Assembly (NCBI GenBank): GCA_964486055.1
Contig: CAZALE010000002.1
Location: 124,001 to 188,000 of the forward strand
Direction: 5' to 3'
From: J014 sp964486055
GTDB lineage: Bacteria > Acidobacteriota > Blastocatellia > Pyrinomonadales > Pyrinomonadaceae
DNA: 64,000 nt
Positions 43,069-53,500 of the stretch are shown one piece after another. A program made the position numbers and the translations under genes. The notes beneath the pieces were generated by a model, which worked only from the letters and a program-made list of their open reading frames with translations, was not told the origin of the DNA and ran no database searches. Within the stretch, counting starts at the first letter, position 1, and the number at the start of each line of letters is the position of its first letter.

Positions 43069-44118
43069 TCAATTTACCGATTGCAGGAAAAATTCTATTT
43101 CTTCGCTCGCTCCTTGTAATAATTCCATTATTTTTCCGATTGGGAGATTATTATGCTGCGACGAGTATTCAGCAGATAAAGCTGGCTTTATGTCTTTCTC
43201 TAATCTCAGTTCAGGTAGAATCGGCAATATTACGTAGTACCCATTTCTCTCGATCGTTCTGTATACTTCTTCTTCGGAAATCATTATCTCATGGATTTTT
43301 TCACCAGGTCTTATTCCTATAAATTTAATGTCAACCTCACGATCGCCCATCAAGGCTTTTGCAATATCCACAACCCTCGCAGAGGGGACTTGAGGAACAT
43401 AGGTTTCTCCTCTATTGGCATCTTTTACAGCTGCAAATACAGTATCTACAGCTCTATCTAAACTCAACAAAAACCGAGTCATTTCAGGTAAAGTTATAGT
43501 CACCGGGCCGCCATTTCTTATTTGCTCTATGAATAGAGGAACTATAGAACCACGAGAAGCTATGACATTACCGTATCTCACGCAAATAAATCGAGTCTGC
43601 GGTAAATCCCTATTAGCCTCTATGAAAATGCGCTCTTGTAACGCCTTAGTCATACCCATTACATTTATGGGTTTGCAAGCCTTGTCAGTAGAAATGCCGA
43701 CAACTGTTTCAATCTCTAATCTATTCTCTCGAATCGCTCTAATGATGTTATAAGCCCCGATCACATTGGTTTGCACCGCCTCAAAAGGGGCGTATTCACA
43801 AGTCGGCACTTGTTTCATAGCAGCAGCATTAAATACGACATCAGCATCATATAATGCCGAAGTTAAGGAAGCGAAATCTCTGACATCGCCGATCCTAAAA
43901 CTTAGAATTTGCTGAGAATTCTCATAAATGATTTCGTCGGTCGCGGTTTTTCGATGAAGAAAATCTAATCGCATCTGATGTTGCTTGGCTTCATCTCTGG
44001 AGAAAACCGTTACCTTCGCGGGTTTACCCATCTCACCAGCCAAAAGCCTTTTCACTAATTTCTGTCCTAACGAGCCAGTTCCGCCTGTAACTAAAATTCT
44101 TTTTCCATCTAAGATCAT
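43069..44118 (-). CDS. Nucleotide-sugar 4,6-dehydratase/epimerase (FlaA1/CapD-like SDR)
   Basis: About 349 residues from MILDGKRILVTGG; a GTG four codons upstream is an alternative, but GGAG precedes this ATG. Extended SDR fold: NAD-binding GGTGSLGQKLVKRLL, then DVVFNAAAMKQVP and STDKACKPINVMGMTKALQERIF, where the usual catalytic Tyr is replaced by Met as in PseB/CapD-type enzymes that use an Asp/Lys arrangement. Likely substrate UDP-N-acetylglucosamine, giving a 4-keto-6-deoxy sugar for surface polysaccharide. It is followed upstream by SIS and BrkB-type genes on the same strand. Confidence 0.88.
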   Translation of the reverse strand: MILDGKRILVTGGTGSLGQKLVKRLLAGEMGKPAKVTVFSRDEAKQHQMRLDFLHRKTATDEIIYENSQQILSFRIGDVRDFASLTSALYDADVVFNAAAMKQVPTCEYAPFEAVQTNVIGAYNIIRAIRENRLEIETVVGISTDKACKPINVMGMTKALQERIFIEANRDLPQTRFICVRYGNVIASRGSIVPLFIEQIRNGGPVTITLPEMTRFLLSLDRAVDTVFAAVKDANRGETYVPQVPSARVVDIAKALMGDREVDIKFIGIRPGEKIHEIMISEEEVYRTIERNGYYVILPILPELRLEKDIKPALSAEYSSQHNNLPIGKIMELLQGASEEIEFFLQSVN

Positions 44119-44138
44119 CGTTATAATCACTCCATGAT

Positions 44139-45167
44139 TTATATGGTCTTCGTAACCTTCGATAAAGAACGCGGTGCATCTGCATCGAGGCCCTTCGCCT
44201 TTGCCAGAAGAGCAGCAAAAAGTTGCGCTGGTATTATGAAGGGAATCGGCGACAAAAATTCATCTATCTCGTTAGACATCAAAATATGCCTTGAGCTCAA
44301 CGATGCAACCTCTGCATCGTTGGTTATTGATAAACAATCCGCCTTAAGCTCACGTAATCTCTTCAGCAATGAAAGGTTACTCTCCTTAGTAACACCACAC
44401 GGAGCGAACATGATGACAGGAAATCTTCTCTCGACTATGGCTAAAGGTCCATGGAAAAAATCGGCAGATGAAAACCTTTCCGCCACTACATAGCAAGTCT
44501 CCATCAGCTTCAGCGCCAATTCGTATGCGTTTCCGTAATTCAACCCTCGACCGACGACCACACAGTTTTCCATGAAAACATATCTTTCAACTATCTGTTC
44601 GACCAAAGAACGCAATTGCAGAGCCTCAGCACAAAAATTAGGAATCCGCTCAAAAGGTATTTTCTTGTCTATTAGTGCAGAGGCCAACATGTAAAAATGT
44701 AACATCTGTCCTGTGTAGGTTTTTGTTGCCGCTACTGCCTTCTCGCTACCAGCATGGATCAAGAGGGTTTCGTCAGCTATCTTTGTCATTGAGGATTCTG
44801 GTTCATTCGTTATCCCAATCGTAAAAGCGCCGCACTCTTTCGCCCTCTGCAAGACTGTGTTTACATCGATACCTTCACCCGACTGTGAAACTCCAATCAC
44901 CACCGCTCTATTAAGCCGCAAGGTTGAGTTGTAAATAGTAAAAACAGATGGAGCTGAAAGAGAGACAGGAATACCAGTAGTAATCTCCAACAAATATCTC
45001 CCAAAGAGACTAGCATTATCAGAACTTCCTCTCGCTGCTAAGACGATCAAGTCTATATCTTTCTTCCTTAAGAGTTTTCCAACTCTCTGAACCTTACTTA
45101 GTTCCTCTCGTATCGTTCTCTCTAACACGACTGGCTGTTCAGTGATTTCTTGAAGCATCAAAGACAT
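44139..45167 (-). CDS. SIS-domain aminosugar isomerase/deaminase (GlmS C-domain-like)
   Basis: 342 residues forming two SIS domains without the N-terminal glutaminase of GlmS. The first SIS domain has VLAARGSSDNASLFGRY and VIGVSQSGEGIDV; the second has CVVVGRGLNYGNAYELALKLMETC and FFHGPLAIVE. These match glucosamine-6-phosphate deaminase of the NagB-II/AgaS type more than full GlmS. It overlaps the end of the BrkB-type gene by 10 bases and precedes the nucleotide-sugar dehydratase by 20 bases, suggesting a link to aminosugar supply for glycans. Confidence 0.85.
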   Translation of the reverse strand: MSLMLQEITEQPVVLERTIREELSKVQRVGKLLRKKDIDLIVLAARGSSDNASLFGRYLLEITTGIPVSLSAPSVFTIYNSTLRLNRAVVIGVSQSGEGIDVNTVLQRAKECGAFTIGITNEPESSMTKIADETLLIHAGSEKAVAATKTYTGQMLHFYMLASALIDKKIPFERIPNFCAEALQLRSLVEQIVERYVFMENCVVVGRGLNYGNAYELALKLMETCYVVAERFSSADFFHGPLAIVERRFPVIMFAPCGVTKESNLSLLKRLRELKADCLSITNDAEVASLSSRHILMSNEIDEFLSPIPFIIPAQLFAALLAKAKGLDADAPRSLSKVTKTI

Positions 45168-45967
45168 CTTTCCGATTCCTCTTTAAAGATTGAATTTATC
45201 TCAGCACCTATGAGAATCATCATTGCAGACAAATAAAACCAGATCATGAGTATGATTACTGCTCCTAGCGAGCCATATATTCGCGCATATGTGTTGAAGT
45301 ACTTAAGGTAAACATTGAACCCTAAAGAAACTAATAACCAGGAAGAAATCGAAAATAAAGCTCCCCAAGATATCCATCTCCAGCCCTTCTTACCTCGATT
45401 AGGGCAAAGATTATCAACTAATGCAAAGATGAAAAATAATGCCACTAAAATCAGCGAATTTTCAATAAAATCTGAGGCGAGCTTGTCTCCAGAAAAAGAG
45501 CTAACTCCATAAAAGCTGATGAAGAAGACAATGCAGATAAGCACACCTACGATAAACGTTAGAGATAAAGAGATTAATTTAATAAGCCACCACGGTCTAG
45601 TCTCCTGAAAATTGTAAATTTTGTTAAGAGCAGAGCCGATACTATCGAAACCTGCTGAAGCAGACCATAAAACAGCTAAAATTCCTAACGTTAGTTTACC
45701 ACCAGAGCTTCTTTCGGTAACTTCTTGTAGAGTTTTTTCAATTAATCCGTATGCAGATTCAGGCATTACCTGTCTTAACCTAGCAAAAAGACTAAGCTGA
45801 AGTTCATCCGAATTTTTCAAAAGTAACCCAAAAAGGGTTATTAAAAACAGAATCAGGGGAAAGATAGAGAAGAAAAAATAAAAAGCAATCTGAGCCGCAT
45901 GACTAGATATCTCATCCTCCGACGCCTTTCCGTAAAGTTTTTTCAGAAAAGATATTACATCCTTCAT
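45158..45967 (-). CDS. YihY/BrkB-family membrane protein
   Basis: 269 residues with about six membrane helices. Family hallmarks are SSHAAQIAFYFFFSIFPLILFLITLFGLL and the later ARIYGSLGAVIILMIWFYLSAMMILIGAEINSIFKEE. Once called ribonuclease BN by mistake, the family is now treated as integral membrane proteins of unknown transport function. It is the first gene of the BrkB-SIS-dehydratase run and overlaps the SIS gene by 10 bases. A terminator separates it from the ATP-grasp gene upstream. Confidence 0.9.
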   Translation of the reverse strand: MKDVISFLKKLYGKASEDEISSHAAQIAFYFFFSIFPLILFLITLFGLLLKNSDELQLSLFARLRQVMPESAYGLIEKTLQEVTERSSGGKLTLGILAVLWSASAGFDSIGSALNKIYNFQETRPWWLIKLISLSLTFIVGVLICIVFFISFYGVSSFSGDKLASDFIENSLILVALFFIFALVDNLCPNRGKKGWRWISWGALFSISSWLLVSLGFNVYLKYFNTYARIYGSLGAVIILMIWFYLSAMMILIGAEINSIFKEESERCL

Positions 45968-45990
45968 CTTTCTTTGCTAGATCCTTAAAA

Positions 45991-46022
45991 ATAAAGTGGC
46001 AGTCTAAGTAGACTGCCACTTT
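45991..46022 (-). terminator. Intrinsic terminator of ATP-grasp gene
   Basis: A perfect 12-bp stem (AGTGGCAGTCTA/TAGACTGCCACT, 45995-46006 and 46009-46020) with a two-base loop as written. On the minus strand it is followed by TTTATTTTTAA. It lies just downstream of the ATP-grasp stop codon. Short T-runs on both sides could make it bidirectional. Confidence 0.88.
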
Positions 46023-46035
46023 TAGTTATACCTTA

Positions 46036-47133
46036 CTAACCACGCGCGGTTTTGGTCTTCACTTCCTGATTAGTACTAACATCCTCAGTCGAAGGCCTGG
46101 ACCTCTTTCGCGAGGCGCTACTTACCTTCTTTGAAGCGTTGCTCGTCTTTTTGCTTGATGATTTTTTAGTCCCTACCTTTTTTTTTTCCACGGCATTTAC
46201 GCCGTTTAGCAATGAAATCCAGCGATACTCAGGTTGCGGAATCTCTTTGCTTAACTTTTCAAAAACAAAGTCTGTAACAGCATTAACAAACCAGTTATGA
46301 TTATATTCTCCGACAGAGGCTAACTCTGCATCGGGTGCAGGATTCATGAAGTCGATTGCATAGGGCACACCATCTTTTATCGCAAATTCAACGGTGTTGA
46401 TGTCATATCCAAGAGCTTGACATATTTTTATCACGTCGGATTCCACTCTTTGAGCTAATTCCGGCTCAAGGTAATTTTCTATCTGAACATATTGTTGACC
46501 AGAAAGATAAGGTTTCGTTGGGTCGTATGGCATTATCAACACTTTCTTTTGTCCAACGCAATAGCACCGAACGAACTTATCATAATCAATCGCTTCTTGT
46601 AGCACCATGCAGCGAGTCCCAGTCTGATTGTATTGATACCAAAGCTGCTCTAAAGAATGAATTTTGGAAACCATCTTCCATCCGCCACCATCGTGCGGTT
46701 TTAAAAATGCAGGAAAGCCTACATAATCAACTATTCCCTGCCAATCCAATGGGAACTCCAAGTTTCTTAATGACTCGCTTACAATGTCAGGTATATAAGA
46801 GTGTTGCGGAAGCAAAACGGTCTTCGGAATTGCCACGCCTAATTTCGCTGCTAAACTGTAATTAAAGAACTTATCATCGGCTGACCACCAGAAGGGATTA
46901 TTGATCACATAGGTTCCCTCTAATGCCATCCTTTTAAGCATGGCTCGGTAATAAGGCACTTCGTGAGATATTCTATCGATGATTATGTCATATTTTCTCT
47001 CTTGATTTAGCGGTATGCCGCCAACCTTCATCATTTCAGCCACAACTTCACCTTGTCCTCGCTCATTTATGCTTTTGATAATGGCCTCTGGAAAACTTTT
47101 TTCTCGTCCTACTAAAATTCCTACTTTTTTCAT
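46036..47133 (-). CDS. ATP-grasp ligase-like protein with basic C-terminal tail
   Basis: 365 residues. Residues 1-310 form an ATP-grasp enzyme of the RimK/D-Ala-D-Ala-ligase-like kind: VGILVGREKSFPEAII at the start, ATP-binding FPAFLKPHDGGGWKMV and CMVLQEAIDYDKFVRC, and the metal-binding end TVEFAIKDGVPYAIDFMNPAPD. The final ~50 residues are a Lys/Ser/Arg-rich tail (KKVGTKKSSSKKTSNAS...), like the histone-H1-like tails of some bacterial proteins. Such a tail could bind nucleic acid or polyanions. Ligase substrates are unknown. AAGGAG precedes the ATG; a strong terminator follows. Confidence 0.85.
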   Translation of the reverse strand: MKKVGILVGREKSFPEAIIKSINERGQGEVVAEMMKVGGIPLNQERKYDIIIDRISHEVPYYRAMLKRMALEGTYVINNPFWWSADDKFFNYSLAAKLGVAIPKTVLLPQHSYIPDIVSESLRNLEFPLDWQGIVDYVGFPAFLKPHDGGGWKMVSKIHSLEQLWYQYNQTGTRCMVLQEAIDYDKFVRCYCVGQKKVLIMPYDPTKPYLSGQQYVQIENYLEPELAQRVESDVIKICQALGYDINTVEFAIKDGVPYAIDFMNPAPDAELASVGEYNHNWFVNAVTDFVFEKLSKEIPQPEYRWISLLNGVNAVEKKKVGTKKSSSKKTSNASKKVSSASRKRSRPSTEDVSTNQEVKTKTARG

Positions 47134-47238
47134 AAATACTCCTTGTGTAATCTAAAACTTTTAAATTTGGCTCAAATCAAAGCCAAACTGGCAATTGTAA
47201 TCTATGTTTGAAGGTCTCGCAAACAATTAACAAGAATT

Positions 47239-47730
47239 TCACTTAATTCTTTTCTCTTTAAAAAATTTTTTGATTAACATTTCACGTCGCATTTTCGGTA
47301 GGTGATTGATGAAAAGCTTACCGTCGCAGTGATCAGTTTCATGCAAAAAACATCTAGCTATCAATCCTTCTGCGGTTTTTTCAAACCAATTACCCTCAAT
47401 GTCCTGAGCACGTATGGTGACTTTATTTGGGCGCACAACTACTGCGGGGACTTTCCCAATCGATAAACATCCTTCCTCACCCGATTGTTCGCCTTCAACT
47501 TCTATTATTTGAGGATTCGCTGCGACTAGCTTGACACCGTCACAATCCATCACAAAAAGCCTCAAGGAGATACCTATTTGAGGGGCAGCTAAACCCACTC
47601 CCTTAGCTGCATACATCGTCTCGAACATGTCCTCGCATAATTGTACTAATTCCTCATCAAAACTCTCCACGGGTTTTCCTGACTTTAACAGAACTTCATT
47701 CGGATACTCCACGATATTCCTCACCGCCAT
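47239..47730 (-). CDS. def: Peptide deformylase
   Basis: 163 residues with all three deformylase motifs: GVGLAAPQIG, EEGCLSIG, and HETDHCDG (HExxH metal site). The enzyme removes the formyl group from nascent proteins. The C-terminal tail is basic. It is the last gene in the methyltransferase-GT39-zinc ribbon-def run, 57 bases after the small zinc-ribbon gene. The usual partner fmt is not adjacent. Confidence 0.96.
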   Translation of the reverse strand: MAVRNIVEYPNEVLLKSGKPVESFDEELVQLCEDMFETMYAAKGVGLAAPQIGISLRLFVMDCDGVKLVAANPQIIEVEGEQSGEEGCLSIGKVPAVVVRPNKVTIRAQDIEGNWFEKTAEGLIARCFLHETDHCDGKLFINHLPKMRREMLIKKFFKEKRIK

Positions 47731-47787
47731 ACAAAAACATTCCCTCTGTCAGACGTCTGCCTGCAATCACGACAACCCACAGTTTTT

Positions 47788-47985
47788 TCATCTAGGAATT
47801 ACGCCAAAACGCGACATACGGCGGAAATCTTTCTTAGCGAAAAATCCCCTCTCTTCTCTTCTCAAGCATTCCCAACAAATAACTTTCTCCTCATTGGTTG
47901 GGGTAATAAAGACGTTGTAATACCTCGTTTCACGATCACATTCAAAACAACGCCTGAGCTGTTTCTCTTGATTACCGTTATTCAT
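47788..47985 (-). CDS. Small zinc-ribbon protein
   Basis: 65 residues with two CxxC pairs: CFEC near residue 13 and CWEC near 38, flanked by basic residues (QLRRCFECDRETRYYNVF, VICWECLRREERGFFAKKDF). This should form one zinc-binding knuckle pair and perhaps bind nucleic acid. Its start overlaps the stop of the GT39 gene (ATGA). Function unknown; the size and clean coupling indicate a real gene. Confidence 0.75.
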   Translation of the reverse strand: MNNGNQEKQLRRCFECDRETRYYNVFITPTNEEKVICWECLRREERGFFAKKDFRRMSRFGVIPR

Positions 47986-49636
47986 GGTTTCCTTCTCAAA
48001 AGCCTTAATCTTTCAAGATAAAAATCTTTTTGCAACAAAATAGTGTAATTTGAGCTGATGAAATTTTCCAAGTCTGCACAGGCTGCTTGGGTTTTTGGAT
48101 TCTGACATGTCTCATCAGTAGCGAGCCATATCTCTTCAGCATCTACTGGAATCTTAGAAATGATGAAACTAATTTGCTTCCTGAATGCAGCTTCGCTTCC
48201 CGGATTTGACTCTAATCCCCATTTAAAAAATTGCTCATCCGGCAGGATTTTATTAATTCCTCGATAGTGAGCCATGAGAGCCAATGCATCGTATGCTTGA
48301 AAAACTATAACGGGCTGATTTTCAGTTTCCCTCGCTTCTATAAACCGTGCAATTCTCATCCAATCGCCACGTTTCGCCATGGGAGAATACTCTAAATAGA
48401 AAGAATAAGCAAACATGAGGGCATTTAAACATGCAAACGAAAAAAGTAACCTTCTAGACGGAATCCTCGACAGCACGAACATCAATAAAAAAATTACAGT
48501 AATAAACCAAACCGATGCATGACGAACTTGCACATAAGTGATACCCAACAAGAAATATGAAATCAATAGACATGACCCAATTGTCAGAAAAATTACTACC
48601 AATGCTTCAAATTCAGAATTAAAAATTTCCCTTCTCCATCTAAACGCTAAAACCATGATAGCCAGAAGGAAAAGCCTAACAAGCCAATTTCTCACGCTTA
48701 CTACGACTGTTTGTTGTTCATCGGGTGGAAAAATCCCCATCGGAAAGATGAAAGTTAAAAAAATATTCCACAAATTCTTCATGCCCTCAAGGATGGATGT
48801 ATCTCTTCGAAAGCTATCTGAAGTAATCCAATTTACTTGCTCAATGATGATGAAAATCAACGNNNNNNNNNNNNNNNNNNNNNNNNNNNNNNNNNNNNNN
48901 NNNNNNNNNNNNNNNNNNNNNNNNNNNNNNNNNNNNNNNNNNNNNNNNNNNNNNNNNNNNNNCGAAAGCTATCTGAAGTAATCCAATTTACTTGCTCAAT
49001 GATGATGAAAATCAACGGTATGCTCAGAAGAGTTACTACAAACATTTCGCGCAGAAATCTGAATACTTTGACTTTCCTCGCTGTTAAAAGCAAATACAAG
49101 AAAAAACCGAGTAGAATGAAAACCAGATAGTAATTCGTGTAAACAGCAATGACTGCCGTTAAAATCATTAGAAAACTATTCTTCCTGGAAAAACTTTCAT
49201 CAAGATACTCAGCAACAAAGATCTTAAGTAGCAATAACGATAACAGAATTGTCAGCGAGTAGACTCTTATTTCACTACTTGCCCATATCAAAAAGGGATG
49301 AAGGGAGAAAAAGACAGTAAATAGGTAAACAAAACCTTTTGGGACGAATCTTTCTACAAGCTCAGCAAAAATCTTTATGCTAAACAAGCTGAAAATGATT
49401 GAAAGCAAACGTGCCCATAAAAAAGAGTCATCAATTGTTCTCCAAAGAGCTAAAATCAGAAAGTACAACGGGGCTTGTTTCTCTATTACCAACGAGTTTT
49501 TCAAAACTTCTAGGATTGGTGCATTTGTTGTAAAAAGTGATGAAGCTTCATCAGCCCATACGTTCAGATTTGCTGATAACAACATCGCGATTAATGCGTG
49601 TAGTAGAATTAATAAAACAATTGATATTTTCCTCAT
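47982..49636 (-). CDS. GT39-type membrane glycosyltransferase, split by a probably false gap
   Basis: The two halves (49636 to the gap and 48860 to 47982) encode one protein. Removing the 100 Ns plus one copy of the duplicated 55-bp flank (155 bases) joins them in frame to give about 499 residues. The N-terminal half has ADEASSLF (the acidic pair expected in GT39/ArnT-type enzymes) and QAPLYFLILALWRTIDDSFLWARLLSIIF. About ten membrane helices follow, then a C-terminal periplasmic domain. Such enzymes transfer sugars from polyprenyl phosphate. Coupled by ATGA overlaps to the methyltransferase upstream and the zinc-ribbon gene downstream. Confidence 0.85.
48808..49017. repeat. 55-bp identical flanks around a 100-N gap
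   Basis: The 55 bases at 48808-48862 are identical to 48963-49017, directly on each side of the Ns. This is the signature of two contigs that overlap by one assembly k-mer and were scaffolded instead of merged. It is an artefact, not a biological repeat. Confidence 0.92.
48863..48962. other. Assembly gap (100 N), likely spurious
   Basis: Placeholder Ns inside the GT39 gene. Because both flanks carry the same 55 bases, the true distance is probably zero or negative, and the gene is intact. Confidence 0.97.
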
Positions 49637-50463
49637 TGTTTTTGAAACAGAGCCCAGAAGAGATCCTCAGCGGGATATCTGAAGGTTATTCCATCGGGAA
49701 TCCATTTAATCAAAGGATGTACTTTCTCGCCTAACCGATATTTCAACAAGGATTTGGCATGTCTACCTGAAATCTTCTTTACGGGGCGTCCTTCGGCTAT
49801 CATTCTGAAACCAACCTTGAATAACGAGCGTTCTAGAGTTTCTGGTGAAAACCAGTGTAAAACACTCGGCGGAGAATATTCATGCCAGTGCTTGCCAAAA
49901 ATCCGAGCGGTTAAACTTTTGAAATTCCATGTCTCTATCAGCAAAAAACCTTTATCTACGAGGATCTCATATGCCTTGTCAAAGGCTTTTAAAGGATTAC
50001 GAAAATGAGCAACAACCTGAATCATCGTGATTAAATTAAAATTCGAATTGAAATCGAGTTCCTCAAAGAATCCAGTCTTTATTTCTAATCCGAAATTTTC
50101 TCGACCGTATTTAGCCATACCAGGATTAATCTCAACACCGATTCCTTCCCAACCCTCATCTCGGAATCCAAGTAATATGCAACCAGCCGCTGCGCCAACA
50201 TCCAACAAAGTCCCTCTAGACATAAAATTGTTCAATAAGCGCGCATAGTATCTTCCACGCGTTCTCAACAAGTCACAATCAGCCAAATAGTCAGAGTATC
50301 CTGCCTCTCCACCCACAAAATACTCATCTGAATAAATCCCACTTAGTTTCTCCTGGCTTACATCAAAATTCGCAAAGCGATGTCCACACGAGATGCAATC
50401 ATGTATTGGAAAACCTTTTGCTGAAAAAATTTCTATCGAGTCACCCGAGCAAAGAGGACACAT
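49633..50463 (-). CDS. Zinc-finger SAM-dependent methyltransferase
   Basis: 276 residues. The N-terminus carries a four-Cys zinc ribbon (CPLC at 2-5 and CISC around 18-21), followed by a class I methyltransferase with LLDVGAAAGCILLGFRDEGWEGIGVEIN as SAM site and ITMIQVVAHFRNPLKAF. This layout is common among sugar- or polysaccharide-modifying methyltransferases in O-antigen-type clusters. It is the first gene of the run with the GT39 glycosyltransferase (ATGA overlap), supporting a role in modifying a surface glycan. AGGTGA precedes the ATG. Confidence 0.86.
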   Translation of the reverse strand: MCPLCSGDSIEIFSAKGFPIHDCISCGHRFANFDVSQEKLSGIYSDEYFVGGEAGYSDYLADCDLLRTRGRYYARLLNNFMSRGTLLDVGAAAGCILLGFRDEGWEGIGVEINPGMAKYGRENFGLEIKTGFFEELDFNSNFNLITMIQVVAHFRNPLKAFDKAYEILVDKGFLLIETWNFKSLTARIFGKHWHEYSPPSVLHWFSPETLERSLFKVGFRMIAEGRPVKKISGRHAKSLLKYRLGEKVHPLIKWIPDGITFRYPAEDLFWALFQKQ

Positions 50464-50483
50464 AAAATCACCTTATTTAGCCT

Positions 50484-50525
50484 GAAAAACAAAGAGCCGA
50501 TGAGGCAATTTCCCCACCGGCTCTT
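50484..50525 (-). terminator. Intrinsic terminator of M36 protease gene
   Basis: Stem AAGAGCCG/CGGCTCTT (50518-50525 and 50492-50499), partly extended inward by pairing of GTGGGG-type and CCTCAT bases. The minus strand continues TTTGTTTTT. It lies 20 bases beyond the protease stop. Confidence 0.85.
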
Positions 50526-50545
50526 ATTCTATCTAGACTTACACA

Positions 50546-53500
50546 CTATGGAATGTAAGTCTTCGGTAGCGGTGTATCGCTTGACAAGCCGAATGAGCTT
50601 ACAAGCAGGCCGGAAGTTGAGCGATTAACGTACCAAGTGCCACTGCGGTAGACAGCTATGTCATCCGCTCCGTCACCGTCGTAATCACCGGGAACTGGGA
50701 CATCTCCTGAAGCTCCGAATTGGACAAACTGAGCCTGTCCATTACTGCTTCTCAGGATATACCAGAACCCATTCGATGGCCTAAATACAGCAATGTCATC
50801 TTTGTTGTCATTGTCGTAGTCAGCAGGTACAGGCAGATCTGTCGAAAGTCCCCAGTTAACAAAGACAATATTGCCATCGCTTGATCTTCGTGTAATCCAA
50901 GTTCCATTGCGGAACACAGTTAAATCACTCTTACCATCTCCATCAAAATCTCCTGCAACTGGAATATCGCCTGCTTGACCGAATTTCGTCATCGAAAGAA
51001 TGGTGAAGTCACTTCCCTTTAAGATATACCAGAACTGATCAGATGGTCTATAAAGTGCGAAATCAGCTTTACCGTCACCATCATAGTCACCTGGTACTAC
51101 TTTATCACCATTCAATCCCCATTCAACCGATAGCAGAGTATTCGTGCTACTTCTCAAAACAAAGAAGTCAAATTGGCCCGGGGTATTGTTGCCACGGAAA
51201 ACAGCTACATCTGTCTTCCCATCACCATCATAATCTGCAGGAGCTGGAATATCGCTACCTGAACCCCACAAAACAGCGGTGAATCCTGCTGTAGAGCGTT
51301 GTAAATACCAGGTGTTATTCGAAGAACGATAAACTGATAGGTCAGTCTTCCCATCGCCGTCGAAATCAGCCCTCGATTTGACACTAGGCGATAAGCTACA
51401 GGTGTAATCATCAGATTCAAATGTTAATTTCCATCCTGCCATTGATCCAGAGTCACCGCTGGCGTCGTCAACAAGGTAGAGAGTCCAGGTGCCATTCAAA
51501 TTACTCCCGTTAGTTCCAAAAACGGAGGTAAATGTGTCAGTTCCGGCAGGAGCTGCATTAGCATAAGGGCCTGTAGGAGCAGGTGATGGAAATGGATCGT
51601 TAGCTCCAGAATTGTAGGGTAAGAATTCACCCGCAACCCATTGTGAAGTTGAAGGTTGTTGAGTTGCAGAATCACTCAAGGTGAACGTTAAGTTAGTAAC
51701 GTCACCACCACCACCCGAGTCAGATAAGAAAATATATTTTTGTCCTCCTGGGCCAACTAGTAAGAAATCCAAGTCACCTGGGAAGGTGTGGGTAATACCA
51801 GTTACTTCAAATTTAATCTTCTTGTTACCGCTTAAACCGGAAACATTGATCGTCGTTCCGTATGGGGAAGATGGACCACTATCTGGTATTGTTAACGCTT
51901 GAGTATTCGAGAAAGTGACAGGAGGACCACCGACGGGTGCTCCTAAACGGAACTCTTTAGTTACAGGAGGTTGAGCTCCTACGTCGCTTGAAACATTTAT
52001 TTGAATCTGATGCATGCTGCCGCATGGCGCAGCCGCTGGAACTGTGTATGGAATTTGTCTTGTTACAGTTTGACCATCAGCTATATTTCCATAGCTGACA
52101 TTTGGTCCACCATTGATGTTAGCGAAAACATTATTAATGGTTGAACCCGTGTTGTTTCTTACTGAAACGCTTATCAGAAGGTTTTCACCTGGCTCCGGAT
52201 AGCCATCGTTGTCGCCAGGGGCATCGCTTACTACCAGTGGATCCGTATATTGAACATTCGGGAAGTCGAATGCTTCAGTGACTTGCGCTGGCGATGTTGA
52301 TTGTATACTAGCGCTGAAGCCCATACCGCGACGGCGGAAACCTTCTCTAACATCGCTGACATTGCTAGATGAAGTTCCGCAAAAGTTGGGGAGTGAGTTT
52401 GCAGCTTGGATTATAGCATCACGCTCTTGCAAAAATGTTGGGTTTAAGGGAGCAAGCTTCATGCCATCAGTAACTACCTGAAGAACACATCTCGTCCCAT
52501 TTGCCCAACCGAGACGTTGCACCATCAAAGCACGAACTTCCCAAAGAGCTGAACTCCATATTTCACCAGCATTGTGGACCTGGTCACAAGTAGAAGAACC
52601 TATAGGACCACGCGGGAAGGCGCTAATATTCGCAGTTGTGGTTGTTCCTATTTCAGTGTTGCAGTTTGAATTTAAGTGCCTAAAGGTTAGCGGGTTGTGC
52701 GGACAAGGTCCATTATTACAAGCTGGACGATTTGGTCCACCAGTGAATGAAATAACAGCCTTCGGAAAACGACGAATACCGTAGTAGTAGTTTGCTGTAA
52801 ACCCAGCTGTTATTAGATAAGTGACATAACCGCCTGTTGTATAGATTCCGTTTATCGGATCGGTTGGTTCGCTCAACATCACATGAGCGTAAAAATCAGA
52901 CCAACCTTCGCCCATACCACGGGACATATTTGAAGTCAAACCACTTGCGTTCCCATGGAGTCTATTGGAAGTTCCGTGTGTGACTTCATGAATTATGACA
53001 TCAGCATCGGTGGTACCGTCGTAGTCAGGGGTTGGTCCTGTCCAAATGTACATTTGCATCCTTCCACGTCCACCATCGGCCGGTGTCGAAAAGTTAGCAT
53101 TGTTAGTTCCTGAAGAATCCTGTCCTTCAGCTGAAACTCGGTCTCCACCTAGACCACCTCTTCCAAAGTTGTCATTCTGAAAGTTAAAGGCTGATTCTGT
53201 AAAACCTAAGCGATAGAGTTCATCGTGATACCAATTCATCACGTAAAACATCTGAATGACAGCTCCTCTTTGAGCTTGTGTTGTCAGTGGATCATCTCCG
53301 GGAGCGGGATTTCCTGGGGGAGGATTCCACGCAGGTGATGATGTTGTAAATACTCTATTCGGATTGCCAGTTTGTGGAGCGTCTACTCCATTCGTTCCGT
53401 CACGGTCAATACCAGCCTCAACAGCATTACCGTCCGTTACGTTTTGTCCATCAGTGATCCAACCGAGATTATTAAACGTGTACGGAGACTCATTCCCAAT

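Noticed and set aside
46518..46865. 115-codon plus-strand ORF
   Set aside because: Antisense to the ATP-grasp gene; no ribosome site or protein-like motif.
48837..49130. ORFs crossing the N run on the plus strand, and two separate minus-strand GT39 fragments
   Set aside because: The plus-strand frames are only open through the Ns, and the minus-strand pieces join in frame once the duplicated 55 bp is collapsed.
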